Assembly (NCBI RefSeq): GCF_001042655.1
Contig: NZ_AP012332.1
Span: 1,240,001-1,304,000, forward strand
Source: Gardnerella vaginalis ATCC 14018 = JCM 11026
GTDB lineage: Bacteria; Actinomycetota; Actinomycetes; Actinomycetales; Bifidobacteriaceae
Reading direction: 5' to 3'
Length of the DNA: 64,000 nt
The position numbers and the translations under genes were made by a program. The notes beneath the pieces are model-generated. The model searched no databases. It worked only from the letters and a program-made list of their open reading frames with translations, and was not told where the DNA came from. Shown in pieces: positions 54,803-64,000 of this stretch (its first letter is position 1; each line of letters starts with the position of its first letter).

Positions 54803-57800
54803 ATGAACGCTAAGCTTGCCGTAGCAATATCTTTAGGCGCAAGTTCTCTTGCATTATTCGGCATGGCAGGTGTTGCCAACGCTGAAACAGTTACTCCACC
54901 AAATTCTGGCACAAATCCACAACCTGTTGTACAGGCTCCACAAAGTGGTAACGCAAATCCTAGTGGCAATTCAGGTAATGAAAATCCTCAACCTGGAAGC
55001 ACAAATCAAGGTGGTAATTCTGGGCAGAATCAACCTGGCAGCACTCCTGCAGGCCAGCAAGTCGGTGGAAATAGCGAGGGAACGAAGCCAGAAGAAAAGA
55101 AAAATGAAGCTGCAGAACAAGCTATAAAGGATGCAAAGTCCAAGAGTGAAGACGCTCAAAAAGATGTAACTACAGCAGACAATGAAGTTAAGCAAGCAAA
55201 CGAAAAGGCAACTGAAGCCAAGAACACTGCCGAAGAAGCTCAGAATGGTTTAAATGCTGCTAACAAGTCAAAAGATAAAGCAGATAAAGAAAAGACCGAA
55301 GCTGACAACAATTTAAACGCAGCTAACAATGAAGTTAACGCCAAAGAGAAAGTAGCTGAAGAAGCTGCAGGCGATGTAGCTGCAAAAGATAAGGCTTTAA
55401 AAGACGAGCAAGCTAAGCAGACTGCAGCTGAAGAAGCAAAGAAGAAAGCCGAGAACGAACAGGCTGCGGCTGAAGAAGAAAAGAAAACCGCTGAAAATAA
55501 TGTTACTGATAAAAACACAGCTTTAGAAAAAGCAAAAGGAACTTTAGAATCTAAGCAAGACGAGAAAAACGATTACGACAAAAAATTAAAGGAAGCACAA
55601 GAAAAGTTAGAAAACGAAAAGAAGGAACAAGCTCGTTTAGATGATATAGCTGATAGAGCCAAAACAAAACAAGAACAAGCAGATCTCGCTGTTGAAAATA
55701 ACAAAAAAGAGCAGCAAGAAAAGCAAAATAAGATTGATGCTCTAAATAATCCGACTACTACCACTAACGAAGAAGTAGAAAGACTTAAGCGTGAAGCATC
55801 TGAAGCTGAACAAAAAGCTAAAGATGCTAAGGAAGATGAGGATAAGAAAGACAAAGAAGCTAAAAATAAGCAAAACGATTTAGATAACGCTGGAAAGAAT
55901 CTCAACTCAGCAGAAGACGCGCTTGAAAAGAACCCAGACGCTAAGAAGTTGAGCGATACAGAAAAAGCTGTGAAAGACGCTAAGAATGCTGCAGATGAAG
56001 CTGCTAAAAATGCTTCTACAACTACAGCAAACTTTGATGGATTCTTGGATTATGTGATTAAAACTTATAAAAATTCTACTAGCAAAGAAGATAAAGCTCT
56101 TCTTGCAGACGCTCAGCGCGCTAAGCAGATTTTGAACGGTGAAAGAGTTGAAATCATGAAGCAAGTCCAGAACGGAGACAAAACAGAAAACGTTCTAGAC
56201 CGCGTTGAAGTACCTATGTGGTATAAGGATCTTGTAAAACTCGGTAAAGTTGGCGGCGCGGATTCATTGCAAAACATGAAGGAAGCTGCAACTTACTACG
56301 AGGCACTCAACAAGTTACGCAAAGAAGATAGCGATAAAAACAGCGCAAGTACTGAAGACAAAGCAACTTTGGGCGCTGTTAACGTGCGTCTTAGCTTGAT
56401 TGCAGAGTCAATTGTAAACTCCTTCTATTCTGGTGCAAATCATGATCATGCAATAAACCACCCTGGTTATAAGAGTAGCGAAGTGATGAAAACTAACCCG
56501 TACAATGCTACAGAAAATCTTGCGTGGGGCAATTACGACGGAGACTCTAAGGATCATAAGAATCAGGAGTATGGAAGTTGCCATATAACAGCAAATGGCA
56601 ATACGTCTTGCTCTGTAGATTCTGAAAAATATAACGCTCTTAGCGGCTGGTATACGGTTGAAAAAGAGCGTTACGACAAGGCTGTTGAAGGAACGTTTGT
56701 AACTGGCGAAAAAGGTAGTGAAGTAACTCATAAGATTTCTGATGCTGGTAAAAAGGTTCTTAAAGAACATCGTTATGATTTGGGTCGATACATGCGGCAG
56801 AATCCAGATACTAAGTTGTTTGAGTCTGCTGATGATAATAGTAAACTCAAGGGCATTTTCTTGGAATCTGTGGGTCATTACACGAATTTTGCTAGCAAAG
56901 ATATTACTGCTGGCGGATTCGCTGAAAGCGACTTAAGCTTGCAAGAAGTTACAACAACAACCACAGTAAACGGAAAGTCTACAGTTAGCAAAGAAGATGT
57001 TGTAGGAGATGTAGCTGTATGGCACGGAAGCAACGAATCTTCGATTACTATTGCTAAGTATAAGCAACTTCTTGCTAATTACGAGAGTAGCCTTGGTGAA
57101 AGCGCTAAGGCAGAGTTGCAAGAGAATGACGCTATAAATAAGCTGAATGCTGAAGCGAATAAAGCAAACTACGATTTGTTTGTTAAAAAGTATGAGCTTC
57201 GTAAATTGCATTATGACTTGAACATGAGCGATGCTAACAACTTAGACGCTGCAGATGCCGCTAAACCTGAAGTTGGTTTGCAAGATCAGGAAAAGAACGC
57301 ACTTGATGTTCTTAAGCAAAAAGCTCAAGAACTTGTTGCGTACTATAGCCAAACTGATGTAACGTGGGCAGCTACGCAAGAGACTGTTAATCGACTTCTT
57401 AGTCAAGCAAAATCTGAAGTGCAAAAAATCGAATCTAAAATTACTAATATTACTAATTCAATAAGCACTGCTGATTCCAAAAAATCTGAAGTAGAAAAGC
57501 TTAAGAAGGCTGTTACAAATGCAAATACTGCGTTTGAACAGGCTAAAACTGATGTTCAAGAAGCAAATAAAGCTTTAACACAAGCTCAAGAAACAGCTAA
57601 TAGGTTAAATACTGAAGCTACAAGTGCGCAGCAGAAGTATAAAGAAGCTGAGCAGAAGGCTCAGACTGCAGCTCAGCAGACTAGTGAAGAGCGCAATAAG
57701 CAGATTCAAAATCTTCAAGGTGAGCTCGATCAGCTGAAAGAAAAAGCCAAAACTCTGGAGCAGACTGCTAAACAAGCTAAGACAGCTGCTGATGCAGCAA

Positions 57801-59284
57801 AAAATGATGCTCAACTTCAAAAGAATAAGATTGATGGAGAGTTAACTCAGGCTGTTACACAAGCTAAGCAGAAGGTTGATCAAGCACAGCAGGCTGTTCA
57901 AGATGCAATCAAAGCTAAAGATAGTGCTGTTGAAGCGCTTGCGGCAGCAAATAAGAATGTTACTGAGTTAACTGAAAAGATATCTGGATTTGCTGCAGCA
58001 ATACAAAAGCACGACAATGAGATTAAAGCTGCTAAAACAAAGGTAGCAGATGCTCAAGGCTATCTTGACACAGCAACACAAAAGCAAACTAGCGCCGAAA
58101 CTGAGCTTAAGAATGCAAAACAAACAGCAAAAGAAAAAGCTGAAGCCGTTAAGACTGCTGAACAAAATGTTGAAAAAGCAATTGCTGCTATTAGTGCTGC
58201 TAAAGAATCTGTTAAGCAAGCTAAGATTACGGTTGCTTCTGCTCAATCTGCTCTTGCAGCTGCTAAAACTAAGGTTACACAGGCTCAAACAAAGGTTGAG
58301 TCTTATAAGACTAAATTTGCAGCAGCCGTAGCTGCTCTTCCTGAACAAGTTCGAGTGACATATCAGGCGAATTTTGCTGCTGTAACTGGTAACTTTACAA
58401 CAATGCTAGCAACCCTTAACTCTTGCTCTACTACTTTGAGTTCTGCTACTAGCACGTTGCAAAAATCAGCAGAAAGCCTATCCAAGGCTGTTCCAGAACC
58501 AGCTCCAGAACCACCTGATCCTGTGCCACCTGCTCCTGTGCCACCAGCTCCTGTGCCAGTACCAACACCACCTACACCACCAGTAGTACCTGCACCACCA
58601 GTGGTACCGGAACATCATAATGAAGGTGGTTCTAATACCAACACTGGCAGTGGAACACAAGAGCAAAACACTGAATCAGGCAATGCTAATCAAAATACTG
58701 GTTCAACTAGTGCAACGCAAAATAACACTAGCAGCAGTACGAGCAACAACACGAGTTCTAGCGAATCCTTCGAAAACTACTACAACCAGTATCTTGCAGG
58801 ATACGCAAACAACTTGTTCGGAAATGAGCAACTCGGATTCCACGCTGCTATTCCAGCTGCACAATCGCAAAGCGCAAACGATGCTAACGGTGCTAACGGT
58901 GCAAATGCTCAAAATGCTAATGGCGTTGCAGCGAATAATGTTACAGGCGCAGCACACGCTAACACTCTTAGCGCAAGCAGCGCTAACCGCATAGCAGCTG
59001 CTCTTGCATCTGGCGCTAAAGCTGCAGCTAAAGATCTTGCTAAAGCACAAGATGCTGCTAAGGATTCTGCTGCTAAGAGCGAATCCAATAAGGATTCCAA
59101 GAGTGAATCTAGTGAATCCAAGGATGAGTCTGAGAACGCTCAAGCTTCTGGCGGCGCACAAGACGGCGCGCAAAGCGCATACAACAACACTACACTTAAG
59201 GTTGTTGCAGCTCTAGCGGCTGTTGTTGCAGGGATCGCAGCAATCGGAGGCGGCACTTACTTCGCTCGCCATCGTCGCGCATAA
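54803..59284 (+). CDS. CAP-domain coiled-coil surface protein, 1493 residues
   Basis: Signal peptide ending GVANAE at about residue 28. Gly/Asn/Gln-rich segment to 100, then a heptad-rich Lys/Glu/Ala coiled coil to about 400. A CAP/SCP-like domain spans about 480-700: SFYSGANHDHAINHPGY, ENLAWG, LSGWYTVEKERYDK and SVGHYTNF with the expected His/Glu set. A second long coiled coil runs from 800 to 1200. A Pro-rich wall-spanning segment (about 1230-1270) and Ser/Asn-rich linker follow, then a hydrophobic helix and the tail ARHRRA. No LPXTG. The plan resembles Gram-positive surface-exclusion/adhesin proteins with a buried CAP domain. GAGGAGAGG precedes the ATG. Confidence 0.86.
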   Translation: MNAKLAVAISLGASSLALFGMAGVANAETVTPPNSGTNPQPVVQAPQSGNANPSGNSGNENPQPGSTNQGGNSGQNQPGSTPAGQQVGGNSEGTKPEEKKNEAAEQAIKDAKSKSEDAQKDVTTADNEVKQANEKATEAKNTAEEAQNGLNAANKSKDKADKEKTEADNNLNAANNEVNAKEKVAEEAAGDVAAKDKALKDEQAKQTAAEEAKKKAENEQAAAEEEKKTAENNVTDKNTALEKAKGTLESKQDEKNDYDKKLKEAQEKLENEKKEQARLDDIADRAKTKQEQADLAVENNKKEQQEKQNKIDALNNPTTTTNEEVERLKREASEAEQKAKDAKEDEDKKDKEAKNKQNDLDNAGKNLNSAEDALEKNPDAKKLSDTEKAVKDAKNAADEAAKNASTTTANFDGFLDYVIKTYKNSTSKEDKALLADAQRAKQILNGERVEIMKQVQNGDKTENVLDRVEVPMWYKDLVKLGKVGGADSLQNMKEAATYYEALNKLRKEDSDKNSASTEDKATLGAVNVRLSLIAESIVNSFYSGANHDHAINHPGYKSSEVMKTNPYNATENLAWGNYDGDSKDHKNQEYGSCHITANGNTSCSVDSEKYNALSGWYTVEKERYDKAVEGTFVTGEKGSEVTHKISDAGKKVLKEHRYDLGRYMRQNPDTKLFESADDNSKLKGIFLESVGHYTNFASKDITAGGFAESDLSLQEVTTTTTVNGKSTVSKEDVVGDVAVWHGSNESSITIAKYKQLLANYESSLGESAKAELQENDAINKLNAEANKANYDLFVKKYELRKLHYDLNMSDANNLDAADAAKPEVGLQDQEKNALDVLKQKAQELVAYYSQTDVTWAATQETVNRLLSQAKSEVQKIESKITNITNSISTADSKKSEVEKLKKAVTNANTAFEQAKTDVQEANKALTQAQETANRLNTEATSAQQKYKEAEQKAQTAAQQTSEERNKQIQNLQGELDQLKEKAKTLEQTAKQAKTAADAAKNDAQLQKNKIDGELTQAVTQAKQKVDQAQQAVQDAIKAKDSAVEALAAANKNVTELTEKISGFAAAIQKHDNEIKAAKTKVADAQGYLDTATQKQTSAETELKNAKQTAKEKAEAVKTAEQNVEKAIAAISAAKESVKQAKITVASAQSALAAAKTKVTQAQTKVESYKTKFAAAVAALPEQVRVTYQANFAAVTGNFTTMLATLNSCSTTLSSATSTLQKSAESLSKAVPEPAPEPPDPVPPAPVPPAPVPVPTPPTPPVVPAPPVVPEHHNEGGSNTNTGSGTQEQNTESGNANQNTGSTSATQNNTSSSTSNNTSSSESFENYYNQYLAGYANNLFGNEQLGFHAAIPAAQSQSANDANGANGANAQNANGVAANNVTGAAHANTLSASSANRIAAALASGAKAAAKDLAKAQDAAKDSAAKSESNKDSKSESSESKDESENAQASGGAQDGAQSAYNNTTLKVVAALAAVVAGIAAIGGGTYFARHRRA

Positions 59285-59305
59285 TCAAAACTAAAAAACA
59301 AAAAT

Positions 59306-59354
59306 AAAACCGCGGTTAACTGGTCTTATAATTGACTAGTCTTCCGCGGTTTTT
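59306..59354 (+). terminator. terminator of the CAP-domain surface protein
   Basis: AAAACCGCGG (59306-59315) pairs with CCGCGGTTTTT (59344-59354), with an inner stem. Downstream of the stop by 22 bases. Confidence 0.9.
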
Positions 59355-59418
59355 GTATCTGTCATATACAAAAATCGGCTCGTATCGCTCGAACATTCTC
59401 CTTATCTGTTGTTGAAGC

Positions 59419-59600
59419 GAGGGCTGGGTGTTTCTTGTCTCACAACGCTCTGCCTCTTACGTGTAGTTTGTTGTTGCGGTTGTTCCGTTTTGTCTTTGAT
59501 TTTGTTTTTGGGTTGAGGTTTGTTTGTAGTGGTGGCTCATTGGATTGTTTGGTATCGGCTGCCGCTCTTATATTGTTCGACCAAGAATCACCCAGCCCTC
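59419..59600. repeat. MITE-like element R1, copy b, uninterrupted
   Basis: Ends GAGGGCTGGGTG (59419-59430) and its complement (59589-59600). It is inverted relative to 1556-1859, about 180 bp and lacks the nested R3 element. Confidence 0.8.
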
Positions 59601-59726
59601 TTACATGCTAGGACTTTTGCGTATCTCGAATCTCCACCACACTTGACTCAGTCATGTAGTGCGATTGTACCTAATTTACGGCGTGTCGTTATACAAACGC
59701 ACTACATAATTACATCAAGCTAGGTA

Positions 59727-59814
59727 GAGATTCGAGATTTTTTGCACTGAATGAGATGAACCTCAGCATCTTTGATGGTGATTCATCGAATGAAGAAGAA
59801 AAATCGAGAATCTC
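59727..59814. repeat. inverted-repeat element R2, copy c, uninterrupted
   Basis: 88 bp, bounded by GAGATTCGAGATTTTTT and GAAAAATCGAGAATCTC. Its flanks, including the downstream R6, match 10081-10412. Confidence 0.82.
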
Positions 59815-59851
59815 GGTGATAAAAGCCACGCAAAAGTTCTAGATATTCAGA

Positions 59852-59929
59852 AGGTTTGATGTATTTCTATACGAGCAATAAAAGAGGAGCGTAGCGACGG
59901 GAGTTGCGAGGAGAGAAATACTCAAACCT
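59852..59929. repeat. inverted-repeat element R6, copy b
   Basis: Nearly identical to 10334-10412, but its right arm has lost two bases (AATACTCAAACC instead of AATACATCAAACC). Confidence 0.82.
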
Positions 59930-59973
59930 CGCGCAACACCAAATAGGAAATGTCGCGCGCTACGCTTTAAGCG

Positions 59974-60007
59974 CTTATGTAGGTCGTCGCGCGACGACCT
60001 ACATAAG
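59974..60007. repeat. 34-bp perfect palindrome
   Basis: CTTATGTAGGTCGTCGC followed directly by its full complement, with no loop. It lies 14 bases past the stop of the minus-strand adhesin. An AAGCGCTTAAAGCG palindrome adjoins it. Confidence 0.85.
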
Positions 60008-60020
60008 TAGCAACTAAACG

Positions 60021-63000
60021 CTAGTCGCGATTAGCGTGCATTGCGCGCATGCGACGAGTTACAAACGCTCCTCCAATTGCAGCAATCATAGTTGCCATCA
60101 ATCCAGCAGTAGCAACGTCTGCGCCCGCAGCAACGCCTGCATTCCCGCGAGAACGCATGCCCTTTATAACGCGGCTGCGAACAGCTGCACGCACTTTTGC
60201 AGCATTGGCTTGAGCATCCGCAAGTGCCTTACGAGCATCCGCAAGCTTAACAGCAGCAGCGTCAACTTGCGCTTGTGTTGCGTGCGGATCTGCAGCAACG
60301 CGCTTAGCTTGTGCCAAAGCTTCGTCTAGCGTAGCAGCAGCCTGCTTAACTGCAGCATCCGCTTGCTTTACTTCTGGAGCGTTTTCTACAGCGTTGTTTA
60401 CAGCCTTGTTGTCAACACCTGCATTTGCTGCGCCCGCAGTGCCAGTGCCCATTCCTGAGCCTGAAGATGTACCTGCACCACCCTGGGCGCCTGTAGCTGA
60501 GCCAGCGTTTGCGTTACCAGCTCCAGCATTGCCAGGCTTAGAATCAGTTTCAGCACTATCAATCTGAATGTTCAACTCGCCCTTATCTACAATAGTAGGC
60601 GCATTATCGTTCACACCATAACCTGCTTCAGAACCAGAACCAGCATTACCAGAACCAGCATTACCAGAACCAGCATTACCAGAACCAGTATTATCAGTTC
60701 CAGCACCAGTTCCGTCACCAGGAGTTGGCAGTGGACTTGGGGTTGGAGTTGGCTCTATTGGTTTCGTGCCATCAAGAGCTTTAGCAGCGTCTTGCAACTT
60801 CTTCAAAGCCGCATCCAAAGCCTTCTGCTTAGCTTCCTTTGTGCTAAGATCTGGCTGTTGAGTACCTTGACCAGGTTGTGCTTGCTGATCGGCAGCGCCA
60901 GTCAGCTTCTTGATTAATTCATTAGCTTCGCTCAAAGCTGTATCGAACGCAGTCTGCTTTTCTTTAGTAGAATACGTATACTTATCTGAGTTCTTAACCT
61001 TGTTGTTCTTATCAATCTCATCTTGCAAAGGCTTGGTGTTAACACCGTCCAAAGCAAGGCGAGCCTTAATAAGCTTGTCTAGAGCATCGTCAACAGCCTT
61101 CTGCTTTTGAGCTTCTTGATCAGGAGTAAGCGGAGTGGAAGTAGGCTTCTTAGCATCCTCATTATCACTGTTTGCTGTTTGCAAAGCAGCTTCTGCATCC
61201 TTCAGAGCCTTGTCAAACGCTTCCTTCTTATCTTTAGAAGAAGTGTTGTAAACAGAATCGCCTGGAGTCTTAGGATCAGTTTCGCTTGGCTTCAAGTTCT
61301 TGTCGGAGTCAATCTCCGCAGCAAGAGCATCGGTCTTAACGCCTGCACCCTTAACTGTGTTGTCAAGATCCTGCATTGCCTTAAGAAGATCCTTGTACAG
61401 CTCATTAACCTGATCCGCATCCTTAGGATCGCCCTTAGCTTTGTCAAGCACGGCACCAGCTGCAGTAGAGGCACCATCAAATGCCTTCTTCTTATTAGCG
61501 TCATTAGAATTCTTGTATGCATCGCCCTTAGCAAACTTATCCGCAATAACCTTCAACTCTTCAAGACGAGCCATAGCGTTATCGGTGTTGATTGCATTTG
61601 CGAGCGCATCGTCAATATCGTCAACACCAGTGTCTTTGCCTTTATCGTCAACGTGATTCTTTGCAGCTGTGCCGTTGATAATGTCTTTATACGCTTGCTT
61701 TTGCGCATTGTTCAAATGACCAAGCTTATCAATAGCAGCAAGAGCATCCGCAATCTTCTTTGCTTTCAGCGCGCGATCAGCAATACCCGTTGGGTCGCCA
61801 AGCTTTTTTGCATTGTTGATATCATCAATAGCCTTCTGCTTGTCAGCATCAGAAAGATTGCTTGCATTAATGCGCGCGATTTGCTCTTTCTTTTCGTTAG
61901 CAAGAGCATCCTTGTTTTCGTTCTCTTGCTGTTGTTTGTTGTTTTGCTGCGCGTTAGTCACCTGAGTGTTGATTTCTTTAAGCGCATCTTCAATCTTCAC
62001 GCCATCAACAGCAGTCTTGATATCAGACGGCTTGGTTGCTTTGTTTACAGTGTCTTTAGCACCATTGATTGCAGTCTTGGCAGCTTCAACCTTCTGCTTA
62101 ACAGCTTCTTTCTGAGTCTCATTCAAGCCATTTTCAGCGTCGGTCAGCTGCTGCAAAAGCGCATCAAGCTTGGCAAGACCAGAATTCTTAGCATTTTCTT
62201 CGTTAATTGCGTTCTGGCGCTTGGCTGTGTCAAGAGCATTCTTAATCTCTTCTGCGGTGGCAGCAGGATTCGTCTTTGCAAGAGCAGTTTCCAAATCGGT
62301 GAGCGTTGAATCCTTACCCGACTTTGTACCGAGCAACTCGTTAAGAGCAGCATCATCGGCGTGGGTTGTATCGGTTTTACCCTCAGCACCCGTACCATGA
62401 TCAAGGAATGGTAACTCATCCTTAATAGCTTTGCGAGCAGCATTTCGAGCTTGAGCTTCGTTAACAATCTGCTGAACTTCTTCAGGAGTCTTAGCACCAG
62501 ACTTGGAAGTATCACCACTCTTCCCATTCAGCTTTTCCTTGAGCTTATCCTTTTCATCTTGAGTTAAATCACTAAGACCATCAATAGTGTCGTTAGCACT
62601 CTTCTTATCCTTAGTGGTTTGCTCTTCTTGCTTCTTTTCGCGCTCCTTCTTATCCTTTTCTTTTTGCTCGTTTTCGCGCTTTTCCTTTTCTTCTTTTTCC
62701 TTCTTCTTAATGTCTTCAGGCTTTACATTATTCTTACCAGCCTGATCATTAGCCTGCTTGAGGATATTCTGAATCTGCTCCTTTGTAGTAGCATTTTCAA
62801 TCTGCTTCTTGTAATCTTCCTTCTGCTTATCAGTAAGCTTTGGATTACGATTAATAAGCTCCTTCGCCTGCTCTTTAAACTTCTTGAGATCATCAGCAGA
62901 TGGGGTTGAGGTTTGATCCTTAGGCTTAGGAGTAAACAAATCAGCTTTCTTAATTCGAATCAGTTCTTCCGCATGACTATCGGTAGAGCCTGCTTTCCAG

Positions 63001-63368
63001 CCGCGAACAACTAAATCACCACTAGAATCAATACCAACACTCGTCACACCACCTGCTTGCTTATCTCCAGTGTAAATATTCAAACCGGATGTTCCAGCAG
63101 CAGGAGTTAAGTTATATGTGTTTGCATTGTTGCCAGAAAGAACAGTAGCACTCTTAGAATAAGCATTCGCGAGCTTTGACCAGTCAGTCGTCGTATAGTT
63201 CTTCTTCAAGAACTGCTCTACAACAATCTTCTTGTAATCATCATCAGTTAAATCACCCTCGTGATCCAACGTCAACTTCTCAAAATTGTACGTATACTCA
63301 ACTGGCTTTGGCTTCTGATAATCAGCAATCTTCTTGATAAGCTCACGAAGAGCTTTCTCATTATTCAT
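60021..63368 (-). CDS. GA/FIVAR surface adhesin, downstream part after a nonsense codon
   Basis: 1115 residues from the first Met; the frame is in fact open another 32 codons back to the TAG at 63467-63465. It begins with a repeat of the beta-type domain seen upstream, then several GA-like three-helix modules (LSDADKQKAIDDINNAK, LTDKQKEDYKKQIENA), three or so FIVAR-like repeats (SKDKKEAFDKALKDAEAAL), a Pro/Gly linker with GSGNA repeats (60632-60695), another helical repeat, GNAGV, a hydrophobic helix and a basic tail RRMRAMHANRD. No LPXTG. Without the upstream part it has no signal peptide, so this fragment alone would not reach the surface. Confidence 0.8.
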   Translation of the reverse strand: MNNEKALRELIKKIADYQKPKPVEYTYNFEKLTLDHEGDLTDDDYKKIVVEQFLKKNYTTTDWSKLANAYSKSATVLSGNNANTYNLTPAAGTSGLNIYTGDKQAGGVTSVGIDSSGDLVVRGWKAGSTDSHAEELIRIKKADLFTPKPKDQTSTPSADDLKKFKEQAKELINRNPKLTDKQKEDYKKQIENATTKEQIQNILKQANDQAGKNNVKPEDIKKKEKEEKEKRENEQKEKDKKEREKKQEEQTTKDKKSANDTIDGLSDLTQDEKDKLKEKLNGKSGDTSKSGAKTPEEVQQIVNEAQARNAARKAIKDELPFLDHGTGAEGKTDTTHADDAALNELLGTKSGKDSTLTDLETALAKTNPAATAEEIKNALDTAKRQNAINEENAKNSGLAKLDALLQQLTDAENGLNETQKEAVKQKVEAAKTAINGAKDTVNKATKPSDIKTAVDGVKIEDALKEINTQVTNAQQNNKQQQENENKDALANEKKEQIARINASNLSDADKQKAIDDINNAKKLGDPTGIADRALKAKKIADALAAIDKLGHLNNAQKQAYKDIINGTAAKNHVDDKGKDTGVDDIDDALANAINTDNAMARLEELKVIADKFAKGDAYKNSNDANKKKAFDGASTAAGAVLDKAKGDPKDADQVNELYKDLLKAMQDLDNTVKGAGVKTDALAAEIDSDKNLKPSETDPKTPGDSVYNTSSKDKKEAFDKALKDAEAALQTANSDNEDAKKPTSTPLTPDQEAQKQKAVDDALDKLIKARLALDGVNTKPLQDEIDKNNKVKNSDKYTYSTKEKQTAFDTALSEANELIKKLTGAADQQAQPGQGTQQPDLSTKEAKQKALDAALKKLQDAAKALDGTKPIEPTPTPSPLPTPGDGTGAGTDNTGSGNAGSGNAGSGNAGSGSEAGYGVNDNAPTIVDKGELNIQIDSAETDSKPGNAGAGNANAGSATGAQGGAGTSSGSGMGTGTAGAANAGVDNKAVNNAVENAPEVKQADAAVKQAAATLDEALAQAKRVAADPHATQAQVDAAAVKLADARKALADAQANAAKVRAAVRSRVIKGMRSRGNAGVAAGADVATAGLMATMIAAIGGAFVTRRMRAMHANRD

Positions 63369-63464
63369 GCCATCAATATCTGTGTCAGTAGCTTTTAGAG
63401 TGGTTATAGCATCATCTGTTAACTCTCCAGCTTGCTTTCGCTGGTCACGAAGCTGCTTAGCAAG

Positions 63465-64000
63465 CTATTTCAATTTTTCAACGGTGTTGTCCGTAGGAGT
63501 CTGGCTTCCACTATTTGGAGCATACAAATCATCTGCTGAAATAATAAATAATGGGGTCTCAGTTGATACGTCAATATTAGCGTCATCCTGGTCTGCATAC
63601 TGATAACCAGTAACTGTTAATCCATTATCACTATTTACACTAATTGATGTGACTCTTCCATTACCATTGTTATATGGTTCAAGATTTGTTGTACCGGCTT
63701 TCGCTGTCCAGTTTTTACCAACAGCTACGTTACTAGTAACACTTGCTAATTCTTGTTCAGTCCAACCAGTGTAATTATCTTTAACAAACTGCTTTAATGC
63801 TTTAGCAGCTTCTTGAGGCTTTACATCAGAAACCTTGGATTCATTAATTTGAGTCTTAGTAACAAAATATTTATAAGTATTTTTGTTGTTGTTAGGGTCA
63901 GTATCAGTCTTGCTCGTAGGCGTCTGCTGCGTAGGATTCTGGGTACCAGTTCCAGTTACCTCCTTTTTATAGAAGATTCCGATTGGATAAACCTTATCCT
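63465..64000 (-). pseudogene. same adhesin, upstream part ending at a premature TAG
   Basis: The frame is open from the right edge to a TAG at 63467-63465, in the same frame as 60021-63368. Immediately before the stop it codes for TPTDNTVEKLK and immediately after for LAKQLRDQRK, so one base change (for example CAG to TAG) explains the break. The 175 or so residues contain Pro/Thr-rich spacers and one domain (VKDNYTGWTEQELASV, LTVTGYQYADQDD, FIISADDLYAP) that repeats after the stop as LKKNYTTTDW, LVVRGWKAG, IRIKKADLFTP. Signal peptide and promoter lie outside the window. Confidence 0.8.

Larger units (their letters stand above)
59355..60020. other. intergenic repeat cluster between two surface-protein loci
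   Basis: Carries R1 copy b, R2 copy c, R6 copy b and a 34-bp palindrome. These repeats also lie near 1.3-1.9 and 10.1-10.4 kb, around the giant adhesin. No gene. Confidence 0.7.

Noticed and set aside
61107..62309. 400-codon plus-strand gene
   Set aside because: Antisense shadow of the GA/FIVAR adhesin; composition is typical of such shadows and no ribosome site is seen.

Overview
The window looks like a low-GC member of the Bifidobacteriaceae, most consistent with Gardnerella. I infer this from gene content, not from any search. Pointers are an actinobacterial bL37 miniprotein gene, a mevalonate kinase, a MurE without the diaminopimelate motif, Leloir galactose genes and very large FIVAR/GA-type surface proteins. 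The housekeeping genes are ordinary. The unusual material is four surface-protein loci and the repeats around them.

Layout: a partial mevalonate kinase (1-1086, minus) is followed by a repeat-rich gap and a 2517-residue FIVAR adhesin (2000-9553, minus). A second repeat cluster precedes the rpsF-ssb-rpsR-rplI operon, prs, a ribokinase-like gene, an UPF0210/ACT pair and infC-rpmI-rplT. Plus-strand genes then encode thiamine pyrophosphokinase, GAPDH, a YbaK-type deacylase, an aldose epimerase and bL37. A PezAT toxin-antitoxin pair and a 478-residue surface protein follow. From 27 to 39 kb the window is about sugars: galE, an ABC sugar importer with a ROK regulator, a divergent PTS IIC plus DUF4838 enzyme, and galK/galT. 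Next come a DEDDh exonuclease, murE, folC, a YkoE-type vitamin transporter subunit with a structured leader, tRNA-CAU, a fructokinase, two aminopeptidases, RNase J, a 47-residue membrane miniprotein and an MFS transporter. The right end holds a CAP-domain coiled-coil surface protein and a GA/FIVAR adhesin interrupted by one TAG codon.

Main discovery: the three surface-protein genes whose promoters lie in the window all have a G/C homopolymer between a recognisable -35 and -10. The tracts are G15 (spacer 25), G11 (spacer 20) and C7 (spacer 16). Slipped-strand changes in tract length would move the spacer into or out of the 16-18 bp range, so this looks like a set of phase-variable surface proteins switched at transcription. 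As sequenced, the CAP protein would be ON and the other two weak or OFF.

Second-tier discoveries: (i) an H-type pseudoknot-like leader in front of the YkoE-type gene, a riboswitch candidate with no TPP-box sequence; (ii) a 34-nt hairpin repeat in strict 52-nt periodicity, present as two three-unit arrays and one solo copy; (iii) a nested set of small palindromic elements around the adhesin genes, in which a hairpin element with compensatory arm changes is inserted into two other repeat types; (iv) a 34-bp perfect palindrome; (v) four surface proteins with a hydrophobic plus basic C-terminus but no LPXTG.
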